Shown here piece after piece: positions 1-12,031 of a stretch of 64,000 nucleotides of DNA (its first letter is position 1; every line of letters begins with the position of its first letter). Made by a program: the position numbers and the translations under genes. Under the pieces are notes generated by a model. The model worked only from the letters and a program-made list of their open reading frames with translations, made no database searches and had not been told where the DNA came from. The stretch comes from Moniliella sp. 'wahieum' (Eukaryota > Basidiomycota > Moniliellomycetes > Moniliellales > Moniliellaceae): assembly GCA_003971905.1 (NCBI GenBank), contig RSEE01000010.1, forward strand, positions 1 through 64,000. Reading direction: 5' to 3'.

Positions 1-1726
1 TGTACTCTCTGTGGTGCGAGTTGCTGACGACCGACGTAGACCGAACACAGTACCACCGATAATTGGGACGAACGTGCTTGCTTAAAGAAACTGGCTGTAT
101 CAATGTCTCTTATCCACAGCATGCCACGCGACGCGGTGAACGTGCAGAGCTGCTCCGCTTGATGCCGCCTTCGCAGGCAAGTGCGCGCACTGCTCTCCCT
201 GATGTTTTGTACGGAAGGCCCGGGTTGGGCTTTGGGCAGCAAGGGAAGTGCGAACCATGTCGACGCGCTCCACGCCGCCTGCGCTTCAGCAACGGCGCGT
301 CAGGCCTGCGTGGAAGCGCCCTTCCCTGGCCAACACGGCGGGTGCCTTGAAACACGTCAGCAGTGCTCCCCTGGCAGTGCATGTCTACAGGGTTGCTACG
401 ACGGCCACGACACAATCCGAGCAGCCCCGCAAGCAACCGCAACGGCCGCCTCTACGCGATTCCCGCCGCGGGGCTAACGTTCAACGTGCGTTTGCCGCCG
501 TGTTGGCGCGCAGAAGTTCCTCCACATTGGCCGCGGCCACACCTCCCAAGCCCCCCTCCCCCATTCTGGCCTCGCTACATTTGGGACCACTTTGCTTCTC
601 CCCACCAACACGCGGGATTCTGCTACACTCCATGTCCTTGCTGTATAGCCGGATGCGTGCTCACAGGGGGGCACGCCCCTCGGCTCCTTTTGCTGCCCAT
701 CATTGTCGGTGCAGTACCCGAATTGGCATCGAGAGCGCGGCTGCGTTACCGAGGTCGACACGATGCGCAGTGGTGGGATGCAAATCAGGCGCCCCACCCA
801 GGGTAGCGCAACTTCGATGGCGGTGATGCCTGTACGTGTCCACACCCTTCTGCTGGAACCTCTCCCACCAACTCAAGTTGCTGACTTTTCCCATTAGCTG
901 GATGCAACTTGAGACGCATTGTGCGTGCACTCAAGCAGCTCTTAACTCGTCGCGTCCACGTCAGCGACGTGGGTGAGCGCCCTCACGGGTTCCCTGCGTT
1001 TCTTCTTTCGTACGTTCCTCCTCCGAAACAGCCGGTCGGCAAGGAATGCATGAGGACCATACCCTACCCGACTGTTGTTCCCTCATCTACGCCCTAGAGC
1101 GAGGGAACGAGGCGATGTGCGTAGTGATGTCGATCCGGCCCCGGGGAGGATGTGATCAGGTGCAGGGCAGGACGGGCACCTGGCGGTGGCAAAGACTCGC
1201 TCCGATCGAGCGTCTTGGCCGCTGCGCCGCGCTCGTCGCTCGCAATGCGTTCGTCTGGATGATGGAGACGCTTTCCGTCGCCCGATGATAGTTGCACGAT
1301 TGAAATGATGCGGTGATGAGGTGACCGGTGACGGGTGAGCGCTCCTGGCGCGCTCCTGAGCCCAACAAGCGGCTGACCCCCCTGACGCGGTCAAGTTGAA
1401 CGTATTCCTTCTCCACCTTTCCACACCACCTTCTCATCCACCTTGCCCGCCGCCTGGAAGCTGTGATGAATCCGTGGACAGTCGTGATGCGCGTGCCCGA
1501 GGGCGATGGGACTTGCATAACACCAGCAGCTCAGGCGCGCACGCGCTACGCCAGGCAGTCGGTGTCGGCTGTGCTCAGCGCAATCTAGCGGCCGAAGCGG
1601 ACAACCGTTCAGGTCCATTCGAGTGGTGGAGTGTGCTACATCTTTGCAGCCGCGCAGCACGATGATGCGCGTCGATTGCACCCGCGGGTTGCTTGGGAAT
1701 TGCTTATCTAGATCATCTCGACGATC
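1..1726. other. no supportable gene
   Basis: Reading frames here are short, overlap on both strands and show no domain, no convincing splice structure and no consistent frame. The stretch is C- and GC-rich without clear tandem repeats. I see nothing that can be named. Confidence 0.4.
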
Positions 1727-3504
1727 GTGATGCGTTTAACCCGCTTGCTCCTTCCGAAGGCGGACTTGCAGGGAGGCTCCTCGGTCGACGTTTGCGCCTC
1801 CCGAAGGACCGATCCTGAGGTGGCCTGGCCACCAGTTATCGATGATTTGGTGCGTGCCCACCGCCCGGTAAAAGCAGGCACCCTAGGCGGTCAGCTCGTA
1901 CGCTGCGTCCCCGGACTCGGTGGTGGGGGGGTTGAGCTACAGGCGATCTGTGCCCTCGTTGCACGAGTTGCCGCTACAGCACCGCCTGCCTTGTTGTGGC
2001 GGGCTCTGCAGCCAAACCCTCGGCATCTGCCCCGTTCAATGAGGACGGAGGATCTGGCGGGCCGGCTCCACCAGATTGACAAACAGCTCTGGCGTGAGGT
2101 GAAGGCATCCGGGGGGGGGGGCGGAACCAAGAGTGATGCGGACGGTCAGAAGTGGGACAAAGCCCTTTTGTCCTTGCCAGCCGTACGGGGGGCTTAGGCT
2201 TTCGGGTACCAACATTGATGGTATTCCGGTTGCTTCTATTCGCAGCACTGGTAAAACGGGGTTGAATATGGTGCCTTCCGTACACTGGGGCCGCTGGCAC
2301 CCTGATGCGACTGAGCTCATATCGCACCTGTCCCCCGGGTGGTGCTGCGGCCAAGATGGGTTGACGCTTCCATCAAGGCACCCTGTGAGGTAGTGGGGCT
2401 CTCGTCAGTCCGCTTGTGGTGCCTGTTCGGATACGACACAGATCGCACCGCCCCCTTCCTTTCAGCCATACGGCCACGCGAATGCGAGACGTTATAATGC
2501 AGTTTCCCTCTTTTCTCCCCACGTTGGCACTGCTACTACACCCCACTCGTTGTGCTTCATGTACAAACCACCCAACCCTTGCTCTCCAGTGATGCACTGA
2601 CCAGCGCGCTAACAGATACCAATACGCTAGGCTCAGGAGAATAGCAGATGGAATAAGCAAGCAAGTGATCGCCTCCCTATACTCAGGCATTTCCTCCGCC
2701 GCAGATCAAACCCTCCTTCAGGCAATGACAAGCTTGAATGGTGGCGGGAGGTTGGCCAGGACCCGCTGTCTACGATGACCGGGGGCGTGGGTGATGATAA
2801 CACCGGCAGGCCTTACAAGATATGGAGGAGATTATAAAGATGTGGATCGAATCTTGGCCCTCTTCTGCCACGACCTGGTGTCGATGAAGAAGGTCGCGCG
2901 CTGCAGATCGCCTCGCTCAAGCCCAGGAATGTGGTCAGGCATGGGGGTGTGCGACCTGCTGGATGAGCTGTGTCTGACTGTTCTCATGATATGCTTGGTC
3001 GCGGTGCCCGCCTCTCTTTGGGCTTACCGACCAGGATGGTCCGCCGCGCCAATTTGGTTGGTGTGTACGTGTCATATCCTTCTACGGTGGCCCACTTGCT
3101 GTCATTTTCGCATTGGTGGTGAGTCGGCGGCTCGACCCGTCAACGGCACCATCAGGACTCTATTGAAGAGTATGTCGGTGCCGGAAATGGCGAGGCTGAT
3201 CCAAGGTCCCTTCCATCACGCTCTGGTTATCGAGGCCCTGGTCGGTGGTGGGCTGGTCCGGACTCGCATCACAGGCCTGGTGGATCCGGCTGGTATGCCC
3301 CTGTGGCGCGCACAGAGCGTTCTGGTGTACATTTGTTGAATGGACGTGTACCACTCCAAGCACTGTGATGTGGAGAAGATCAAGTTCAGGTTGCACAACA
3401 TGATGGTTGCCTGTGAGTATGGCCCTTCTGGTGATATGCTCGCAGAGGGCTTTAGTACCATGCATATCCCTGCTGTGACAACGGCGGCTATGTATGGTGT
3501 CTAG
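1727..3504 (+). pseudogene. decayed coding remnant, unidentified
   Basis: Several consecutive plus-strand segments have protein-like composition but lie in different frames and are cut by stops: about 1727-2197, 2133-2393, 2791-3339 and 3341-3504. The last contains VYHSKHCDVEKIKFRLHNM and continues the preceding frame directly after a stop at 3337-3339. There is no recognised domain. The number of in-frame stops is higher than in the housekeeping genes of this window, so this looks like true decay rather than only indel error. An old mobile element or an endogenised mycovirus coat-type gene are possibilities, but nothing I can read proves either. Confidence 0.22.
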
Positions 3505-3768
3505 TCTCCGTTTTTGCCTTCGAACCTGAATCCGGTGGTGTTCGTCGTCGCCAAGAACGACAAGGAGGAGGGTCGGGAGCGGCTACCCGATCGACATCAG
3601 TCATCAAATTGTCGGATCATCGATAGTTGTGAGAAGCGTGTCTAGTTGTTACTAGTATTCTTTCGTGTTCTTTACCAACCATCAATAAAGAATCTCATCT
3701 ACACTAATACTTTTGCGAAGCGTCCATTTGGATCCATGTGGATTTATCCGGATCCTTCTCAGCTTGGA

Positions 3769-3811
3769 GCTTGAAGCTTGAAGCTTGAAGCATCAGGCCT
3801 CAGGCCTCAGG
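3769..3811. repeat. short tandem repeats GCTTGAA and CAGGCCT
   Basis: Three to four copies of a 7-bp GCTTGAA unit (which creates AAGCTT palindromes) pass directly into three copies of CAGGCCT (AGGCCT palindrome). Confidence 0.8.
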
Positions 3812-4085
3812 CTGATCTGCATGAGTTCGGATAGACCTCTTGCTACGAGGTCGCTACTTAGCGACTAGTTACTATCATCGATCAGTTGCGCTCCCCTCTC
3901 AGCGTGACCCTGCTCAGCCAACACTATGACGATTTTAACGACAGTGGCCCTGGGATCGCCCATATACTACTACCACCAAGGCGATGCGCTCACTTGGTCC
4001 CACTCTGATCCCGCTTCTACATCGATGCTACTCAGGGGCACAGGCCAGGGCACGCAGGCTGCAGTGCCATCAGTGCCATGAGCAT

Positions 4086-4150
4086 CGATTAACGTTTAAC
4101 GTTTAACCGCAATCGATAATCGATAATCGTTAATCGATCATCATTAATCA
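4086..4150. repeat. short repeats around GTTTAAC, TCGATAA and GTTAATC
   Basis: Tandem and interspersed AACGTTT and TCGATAA units form a self-complementary patch, with related ATCGAT and ATTAAT palindromes. Confidence 0.7.
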
Positions 4151-4921
4151 CTGGTGGATCGCTTGACGGTTGTCATGTTGACAACTCAGACTGAGTACTG
4201 ACAACTGACAACCGACCACTGACAACCAGCAACTGGCAAACTGACAAGACATTGTCATTGGAGATCTGGCCTCCAACATGTGGCACCTTGACATGTGACA
4301 ACATGGGGCATGCCGCCTGCATTATGTACGTGCTCTGCCAAGTACACAGCAGTCGCACAGCCCCAGCGCGCTTCCTGTCTCCACGTAGCATCGCTGATGA
4401 TGATCATCGACCATCGATCATTATGATTATGCATTATGCAATACGGTTACCATTGTCTCGGGCCACTGGGTACTGGCCACCGGCCACCGGGGCTTCACCC
4501 ACGTCACGCGTCACGCGTCACTTCACGAGTGAGATTTGATATCACCCGATCACACCCCCCCCTCCCGTATCACTTGCAGCTTGAGCCTGAGGGCCTGAGT
4601 ACACTGAGTGCACCTGAGCCTGATGATCGATGATCGATGATCCTGACTCAATCCACGTGTACATACATCTGCAGATCGTTTGGACGTACCCACATCTGCC
4701 ACCGTGCACCGCCCCATCGGCCCCATCCCATCGACTCCCGCTAGTTTGGATTTGAGAATGCGTTTTCCGTTTGCGTGTTTCTGGGGTTGTATCCAGCGGA
4801 CCGCGCAGGCAAGGGCGGTGCACGGCGCGCATGTCTACCCCGACTACGGGGTTTGCCAGGGTGCGCCAGGGTGTTTTCCCTGTCCCCCGGAGCCAAGGTA
4901 CCTTAAAACGGGTACTAACAT

Positions 4922-4943
4922 ACTGAACGTCGAACGTCGAACG
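4922..4943. repeat. GAACGTC short tandem repeat
   Basis: Three copies of the 7-bp unit GAACGTC. Related AACGTT or AACGTC units recur at about 15496-15542 and 15640-15690, showing that the same word is reused in separate spacers. Confidence 0.75.
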
Positions 4944-5002
4944 TACTGTGCTGAGTACGTTGTAGTACGGAGTACTAGCAAACTAAGCTGGGCAGGGCTG
5001 AG

Positions 5003-5056
5003 GCTCAGCCGCTCAGCGCTCAGCCCCTCAGCGCTCAGCCCGCTCAGTCTGAGTAC
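5003..5056. repeat. CTCAGCG/CTCAGCC repeat ending in GAGTACTG
   Basis: Repeated CTCAGC words, several as AGCGCT palindromes, followed by CTGAGTACTG. The same CTCAGC/GAGTACTC vocabulary returns at about 9251-9284 and 16020-16065. Confidence 0.7.
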
Positions 5057-7166
5057 TGCGCGCACTGAGCACACTACTGTTTACTCGGTCTGAGTTTCGA
5101 TTTCTGTTATGTATGGAGATTGAGATTGAGAACTGATATCGAAGAGCGAAATACGGGGCAGAGTGTGTGGCATTGCACCAGGCATGTGCACAAGCTATGG
5201 CGCGTGACATGGACATGCACTCATATTCGCAAGGCAGCGTCACGCGTCAGAGGGCAGCCTAAATCCAATTAGTATGTTGCTTACCTCCGAGGTCGGCCGA
5301 GCGTTTGTACTTAAGTACGTGGCGTTGTGTCGGAGATTGGGAACGGTTCTTGACGTACCCACTCCTACCAAAGGGAGGATCGAGAGATGGTCGCTGGGAT
5401 CGGTCGATTATAGATGTCGGTTGGATTATAGATGTGGGCCATGATGTGCAGGATGCATGTGAACGATTGGAGCATACACATGCTTTACATACATTCAACA
5501 TGCACAAAATAAATCGTCCGCATATATATACTCGCTAAGTGCTAACCACGCCTCCTCTGATCTGTATGTATATCCCGCTCACTTGAGACTTCCTTTCCCC
5601 CACACACCCGGAGCTGAAAGAGTGATCGCTTCTAAGACAGGATCAGTCAAGTTCCAACCCAGCCCCCCCCCACCCGCCTCGTTTTGTGGCGGCAGAAATC
5701 TAATGTGCTTGAAAGCGGTTGTAGATACGGCGTGTACTCTACACCTACTCCCTTTTTCAGGACCGCAATGGCAGCGGTTTACATTTCCTCGTCTGCATCC
5801 ACACATTGACCCAAGCGCACACAGCCTCATCATGAAGATTTCACGCAGCCGCAGTACTACACGTACTGTACCTGCTGCACCACATGCATCAAAATTGTAT
5901 CTACTCTGTACCATTTGTGTGGCGCCACTTTTTTTCCCTACTGATGATGTGGCTTTCCCTCATTGATGGCAAAGCTATTGGCCAATCAACAGGTACATTG
6001 AACGAACCCAGTTGTTGAACGATGCTGAAGCGCATTTAAATCGCTGAAACGCTAATTAGGCTAGGTCATTCGTGGGCCTCGATTCGTATGAACATTCTGT
6101 AGCCTGGTAAACTCATCATCATGTGCAATAGCCATAATTTGGCATCAACGTTCAACTGCCTGCTTTTGGGCTCTACAATCGTCGCACACGCAGAAACTGT
6201 AGTGTTTTTTGCATTATCTGAGAAGCAGATAATTCTCCATGCAGTCTGCAAGGGTGTGACATCAGCACTCAATGGTTTTCACGCGGCCAGGGGCAAATAT
6301 TGAAAGCACTGAGGACTATCTCGGCGAGAAGAGTAACAAAAAAGGCACCAGAAAAGGACCGAGAAGATTAGGTCGACTTCCCTCCAATTGGTTACATGTG
6401 CATCCGCGATACTGTGAGTATCCATGTTTGGACCAATTAATAGCCAAAATGGCAAACGAGATTGTGCCCGAGACTCTCTCACCCAGGATCGATGGTGGTC
6501 GAAATTGATCACCCCCGGCTCCGCTCCCCTGTCATAGTCGGGGAACAAGGCATGGGAGATCAAGTCAGGAAAATAAGGGATGGAGAGTTGTAGCAATCGC
6601 TCATGTGGAAGCAAGTCTCGGAATCAGAGACTCACTTGATTACGCTTTGCCACCAAGTTGTCTGGCCCCTTGATTGTTCTAGACCCTGTTTTCCCCCTTT
6701 GGGTTGTGCTCCTTCTTTTCTTCCGTGTGACTTGGCTCGCATGTTCTCTTCTTCTCCGAGGCATATATATCCTCGCTCCCTTTCCACTCAATGAATATGA
6801 TCTCATCCTTCCCCCTCCCCATCTCCATCTCCTATTAAGAAGCAAGGGAGAAGACAGATAAGGAGCGCAGCCGCCAAGCTCGAGATGGAATGGATTGGGA
6901 CTGATTGTATGATAAGCGAAATCGGCCAAACCAAAAGAGAGATACTCACCCCACCCTGCGATGTATTTATCTGGGATGCTGATGCCCGTCTTCACTGTGT
7001 ATGCGTGTACGTCTTCTTATTAACACTGGTTATACCCAAACCCATGCTGAATAGAGATCTTCATTCAATCTGAGGCCCATATAGGAAGTGTGCCCCATCT
7101 TGAACAGATAGTGCCTCAAGAGGAACTCTGTATATTCCCCCTCTTTATCGTTATCTTTATAACCCA

Positions 7167-7182
7167 ACACACACACACACAC
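7167..7182. repeat. (AC)n microsatellite
   Basis: Eight AC dinucleotides in a row. Confidence 0.9.
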
Positions 7183-8121
7183 GTCACCCCAACACCTGAG
7201 GATAGTCGAGCAATCAATACTTTAGACACGCAAAATCAGCAGCGAGGTTGGGGGTGATACATGCTGGTATGACGGCTGTGCGCATATCAACGGTCCGATT
7301 CAAAAAGCAGATATACTATCAGAGGGACAAACAGAACAAACTGAACCACCCGGAACAATTTGCCTTGGGCAGGTTAGTAATGTGGTGGGTGTGGGGGCCG
7401 GAAGGATGGGGGCGGGTGAAAGCTGGACCATGAGCGATGTATGGCCGATGGCAGACATACCAGGACATACACATTGGAGGATGGGTTTTTACTGGTGGAA
7501 TCTGCATTCAAATTGTCAAACGTCAATGCCACATTCACACGCAGACGCATGTGACATGTGACACGTGCAATGACACCTTCCACCTGGTCTCTGCCAACGC
7601 ATGTGGCTGTGCGACTGCTGCTGACATCTGACATGCGACAGTCCCCAGCACGTGGGTGCGCGTGACTGTGTGACGCGTCACTGGGGCAAGTGACAGCAGG
7701 ACACTCGCCTGGTCGCACCCTGTGACACTCGCCTGGTCGCACCCTGTCTCCTCTACCCTCCTCTACTCTATCTTAGCACCCGCTCGAATAATCAACGAGT
7801 CGTTCTGATTCTGAATTCCCAAGCAGGCAGGGCGCTGGTGTGGCTAGGAGGATGTCACTGGCTAGTCAGCCGCACAGAGACAGGCACCAAGCCTCAAACT
7901 TCAGAGTCAGTACTGAGTCTGAGATCTGAGTATTAGTCGCTGGTCACTCTATCTAGTTGGCGACCCAGCCTCCCACGGTCCCAACAGTCACGGTGACCGG
8001 TGACCAGTGAATATGAATACAGCACCGCTCTGCCGAGACGCCGGCATCCTCATCTGTGGCATGTCACCCTGTCACATGTCCATTACCCTCTCGAATAGCC
8101 CCATCGCCTCGTGTCATAGGT

Positions 8122-8202
8122 CTCACGTCACGCGTCACGCGTCACGTGTCACTTGCTCTCTTCGGTCACATGCACTGTCACATGTCACCGTGTCAACGTC
8201 AT
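8122..8202. repeat. GTCAC(G/A)(C/T)GT short tandem repeats
   Basis: Repeated TCACGCG, TCACGTG and TCACATG words, each with a 6-bp palindromic core (ACGCGT, CACGTG, ACATGT). Similar arrays occur at about 4503-4522, 16285-16334 and 19999-20059. Confidence 0.75.
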
Positions 8203-9497
8203 AAAGTCACCATTTCACCACTGTGTTTGTTATGTTGAACGTTGAACGTATACGTTTTGAACGACACCAACTAACCCGTCGCGGTCGCGAGGATGCGGCC
8301 CACACGTTTGTCGTCTTCCCCCACTTTCAATTCTCCTTTGCAGCCCGCACGTGGCCGGATACAGTTAAACCGGGTCAGAGCCTGACATTATCCACAACTT
8401 TCTCAATTGTTGCTCTTTGGATCTGAACGAGACGAGAGGGCAGACCGGCCGCAATGCCGGACCCACTCGGGCATAAGAGTGGGACAAGAATTGTGTCTCC
8501 CCGATCAGATAGAGAAGCAAAAGGGCAAACGTCCGCACAGGAAGGCAATCGCTGTACCCAGAAGGCGGGAGTGGGGTGAGCTCAAGCTCATCTGCTCTCC
8601 TTCCGCGATTTAGGTTATGTCACCGGTCACCCTCACACTCCACCATGCGTCAGCCGGCCAGTCAGGTACCGCAGGGTACGGCCTCGTACCACATGTTTAG
8701 CACGAAGGACTACGTACGTTAGGGGAAGCATATAAGTTCTAACACGGTGGAGTCCAAGTGAAACGCTGAACGTACGTACATTCAACTTGCCAAGCTGCCA
8801 ACAAATGTCAGCGGGCCCTGCAGATGGGCAGTGCAGACAGCGTGCGCCACGGAGGGACACTGCCACGCTCGCTCCGCGCCGTCCTATGTATTTGGAGGGT
8901 GCGGCCATACGTCGGGGTGCGGCAGCGGGGCGGCTATTTGAGGTGCCTTTCGGTGGTGCAGTATGCATTTGAGACAGAGTGTTGCAAAAAATGCAACCTA
9001 GATACGTCGGTATCAGTGTATCAACAAAAAAGTGGTGCATGCCGCGTCTTGTGTCCGGTTGCGTGCTGCTGTGCGTCGCACAGCTACAGGATGCGTGGAC
9101 CTGTTTGACCCATTCGATGATCGACGGCGCCCAAGCGGTCCACCAGCCAGCAGGGTCGACGTTTTCGCTACGGTACCTACGGCCGAGACTGCCGACCCCT
9201 CCTCATATAATGAGTACACTGAGGACTGGTGCAGTAGTTGAGAGACATTGAGCGCTCGGGCTGAGCGGCTCACAGCTCAGGCTTAGTGCCAACAGATTGA
9301 CATTGACAGACGGACCATGGCCACGGCCGCGGATAAGATGCATGATGTAGGGTGCGTGACGCGTGACCTGAGATAGTCGATAGTCGATAGACTTTAGACA
9401 ACGGACCGGAGAGACAGGCCAGAGAGCTGAAAAGGTGCTGACTGCTCCACAATCTGAGACCCTTAGGCCTCAGGCCTCAAACAACGGTGCCAATTCC

Positions 9498-9502
9498 CCA
9501 GC
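9498..9502. repeat. target-site duplication CCAGC (left)
   Basis: CCAGC lies immediately outside the left LTR and the identical 5-mer lies immediately outside the right LTR. A 5-bp duplication is the size expected for copia-type integrase. Confidence 0.9.
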
Positions 9503-9716
9503 TGTAAGACCAGAGGAACCAAGGGATTGGGAAGAACCTCTGGAAATGTAGAGCAATGCAATCGCGATGGTGGTGGTTCAGGTCTAAGCCTTGTGCCACA
9601 CCTAGAGACAGGGGTTCAGACAAGCCTGAGTATACACGTGGAGGCTTCGGAGGACAAATCAGGGGTGAAGGGTGATGAGGCGCCTTGGCCTAAGTACGGG
9701 ACCACGGGTCCCAACA
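9503..9716 (-). repeat. LTR (3' LTR of the copia element)
   Basis: A 214-bp direct repeat of 15147-15363. Compared with the other LTR it lacks one C near its left end and two bases (TG) about 15 bp further in; the rest reads the same. It has TG...CA-type ends. Confidence 0.95.
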
Positions 9717-9726
9717 CCCCCCCGGG
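9717..9726 (-). promoter_or_regulatory. polypurine tract of the copia element
   Basis: On the element's sense strand a CCCGGGGGGG block directly abuts the 3' LTR, the expected place for the plus-strand primer. The G7 core fits; the three Cs do not belong to a strict purine tract. Confidence 0.55.
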
Positions 9727-9781
9727 CCAAGGGAACGAAAGAAGCCCGTTGGCCATCAACAAAAGAAAAGTAGAAAGGGGA

Positions 9782-11842
9782 TCAGCGCGAAGAAAGAGCC
9801 AAATCGAAATTGTTACGCGCAGAAATGATCTTGGGAAGAGAAAGAGGTTTGGTGAACCAGTCAGGGAGATGGTGTGCACCTGGAGTGTAGTGGACTTTAA
9901 TTTCGCCTCGGTGGATGCGTTCCCGCACCTCGTGGTACGAGACGTCAATCTCCCGTATTTTGCCTAGGCTGCCGAGCTTTTCGGCCAACGCTTTGGCGGT
10001 GTTGTCAACAAAGAGCTCAATCGGGTGATTAGCCTTGCAGACACCAAGTTCAAACAGTATGTTGCGAATGAATAGAGCATCTCGAAGGCCATCTCCCATG
10101 GCTAGGTATTCAGATGCTGCTGTGTTGCTCACACCTTGATTTTGGGACTTGGAGCCCCAGGATACAGGCACACCGAAAACAAAAACAACATGGCCCGAAA
10201 CGGAGTGAGAGTTGCTCTTGTCTGATGCAAAGGAGGCATCGGTGTGCAGCTCGAGTAGAGGGCGAGATCGGTTGGGTGTGAGGCACAAAGAGTAGTCAGA
10301 CGTACCGGCGAAGAAACGTAATAGGTCCTCCGCTGCGCGTCGGTGGGCGGCGGACGGGTCGTCCATAAACCGCGCTAAAAAGGTAGCCGCAAAGAGGGCA
10401 TCAGGCCGGGACATACGAGCCGCCCACAAGCTGGATCCGACAATAGAACGGTAGGCACGGTGCTCGTCTCGAGTGGCACGCTTTTCGTGTTCGGGTCGCT
10501 TGGGAGGCGGAAGTTGGTGGCCGATTGGAAGGTAGCGGGGCCGGTGAGGTGATATGTCATGCGCGGCAAGCGTCTCAGCGATGAATTTGGGTTGGCTGAT
10601 GTACAGTCGTCCATCGATACGGTCGTATTGGCAGCCGAGATGGAAACGTAGGGGGCCGTTGGACTTAATTTGGATGCTGCGCCTTAATTCCACTAAGAAT
10701 TCATCATACGCTTCTTGGGACCGACACGCGACCAAAAAGTCGTCAGTGTGGACGGCGATTAGGATCAGGCCAAGAGGTTCGGTGCGACGTATGAACAGGC
10801 AAGGCTCTGATTTTAGGCTAGTGAAGTGGAGTCGGTCGCAAAGGAAAGTGCGGAGCCAATCTCCAAAGTTGGCCCCGCTCTGGTGCAGGCCATAGAGACT
10901 TTTCTTGAGTCTCCAGCAATGACCGGGCGCTTCTGGGAAGAAGGGGGGTGGTCGAACATAGACGAGCTCGTTGATATCGGCATAGAGGTAGGCAGCTTCC
11001 ACATCGGCAGAAAATAAGTGGAGGCCATCAGCTTCGGCCAACGCAATTAGCGTGTTGACGGCAGCAGTACGAACGGCAGGAGCAAAAGATTTCGCCCATG
11101 TGCCAGGAACTTGCCGGTGCCCTCCCACAACGTAGCGGGCACGGTACTTGAGGAAGTTAGCATCCGCATCCGTCTTAGTACCTATGACCCACATGCCGGG
11201 AAGGGGTTTGATCCCTGGGGGGATGGGTACAACTTCCTTCACGTCACGCTCGTCAAAACGCCGAAGCTCGAGGCGCATTGCCTCGAGTACGCCATCAAAG
11301 GCAGGGTGACCCACCAACTTCTTGATGTTCTTGGGGGCCACCGGGACCCCATCGGTGGTCAGTATGACCTCGGTGTCACTTGCCGCGGATTCGATTGCGA
11401 GTGCGATGGGGGGCGAGCTTGGCTCCGAAGCAGGTAGCATGGATGTGTCCGGCGCTGGTCCGAAAATACTCACCAAAGCCTGCATTCCTAGGGCGGAGAG
11501 GGCGGCCGGGTTGCCAAAGATGCTAGGGGCCTTGTTGACGAGCAGGGAAAAGGTGCCATCGCGCAAATTGTCGTTGGCTGGAATGGACAGGTCGAGGGGT
11601 GGAGCGTTGATACGCGCTTGGCGAACGGGATTGCGACGCACGAGTGCGGGGACGGCTGTATCGGTCAGGGGCACGGTCACGGGGGCGAGCGTGTCGGTGG
11701 GGGAGAGAGGGGAGGGGGATAGGGCGGGAGAGGAAGGGGAAGTGGAAGAGGGAGGGGAAAGCAGGACTTGGTGGCCAGTGTCAACGGCATCTTCTGTGAT
11801 AGTTTCATTTTCTTCGGCTTGCTTTGCCTGGCGTTGTGCCAT
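9782..11842 (-). CDS. copia reverse transcriptase-RNase H (pol C-terminal part)
   Basis: A 686-codon uninterrupted frame that copies the element RNA into DNA and removes the RNA strand. The N-terminal 150 or so residues are a Ser/Pro/Thr-rich linker from the integrase. The RVT_2 domain follows, with WVIGTK, KYRARYVVGG, SADVEAAYLYA, KSLYGLHQSG and the catalytic site HTDDFLVA at 10739-10750, where most copia elements have YVDD. RNase H follows with HTDASFA, SEYLAMGDGLRDA and ELFVDNTAKALAE, giving the D-E-D residues. The frame ends at a TGA 66 bp inside the 3' LTR boundary. The ATG at 11842 is only the first Met in this frame; the protein is probably released from a longer gag-pol. Confidence 0.93.
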   Translation of the reverse strand: MAQRQAKQAEENETITEDAVDTGHQVLLSPPSSTSPSSPALSPSPLSPTDTLAPVTVPLTDTAVPALVRRNPVRQARINAPPLDLSIPANDNLRDGTFSLLVNKAPSIFGNPAALSALGMQALVSIFGPAPDTSMLPASEPSSPPIALAIESAASDTEVILTTDGVPVAPKNIKKLVGHPAFDGVLEAMRLELRRFDERDVKEVVPIPPGIKPLPGMWVIGTKTDADANFLKYRARYVVGGHRQVPGTWAKSFAPAVRTAAVNTLIALAEADGLHLFSADVEAAYLYADINELVYVRPPPFFPEAPGHCWRLKKSLYGLHQSGANFGDWLRTFLCDRLHFTSLKSEPCLFIRRTEPLGLILIAVHTDDFLVACRSQEAYDEFLVELRRSIQIKSNGPLRFHLGCQYDRIDGRLYISQPKFIAETLAAHDISPHRPRYLPIGHQLPPPKRPEHEKRATRDEHRAYRSIVGSSLWAARMSRPDALFAATFLARFMDDPSAAHRRAAEDLLRFFAGTSDYSLCLTPNRSRPLLELHTDASFASDKSNSHSVSGHVVFVFGVPVSWGSKSQNQGVSNTAASEYLAMGDGLRDALFIRNILFELGVCKANHPIELFVDNTAKALAEKLGSLGKIREIDVSYHEVRERIHRGEIKVHYTPGAHHLPDWFTKPLSLPKIISARNNFDLALSSR

Positions 11843-12031
11843 GCCTGCGGGGTCAGATGCAACAGGTTGGGGGATACATGTGGGGGGTTGGAGTTGGTGG
11901 GAGTGGGGCCAGGCTCTGAATTCTCATTTTCGTTGGCTTGAGCCGGGCGATGTGCCTCTGTTTTTCGTTCTTTTAATTTTCTTTTTCCATGGGGGGCATT
12001 GTCTTTCTTACCATTAGTATCGCGGGTCAGT

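Larger units (their letters stand above)
3505..9497. other. gene-poor spacer rich in short palindromic repeats
   Basis: About 6 kb without a supportable gene. It alternates between GC-balanced tracts full of short tandem repeats (listed separately) and a more AT-rich stretch around 6.0-7.2 kb that has only short ORFs with no recognisable domain. This reads as subrepetitive intergenic DNA beside a retrotransposon. Confidence 0.5.

Noticed and set aside
9616-9967. ORFs across the left LTR as host genes
   Set aside because: They are LTR and pol 3'-end sequence in other frames.
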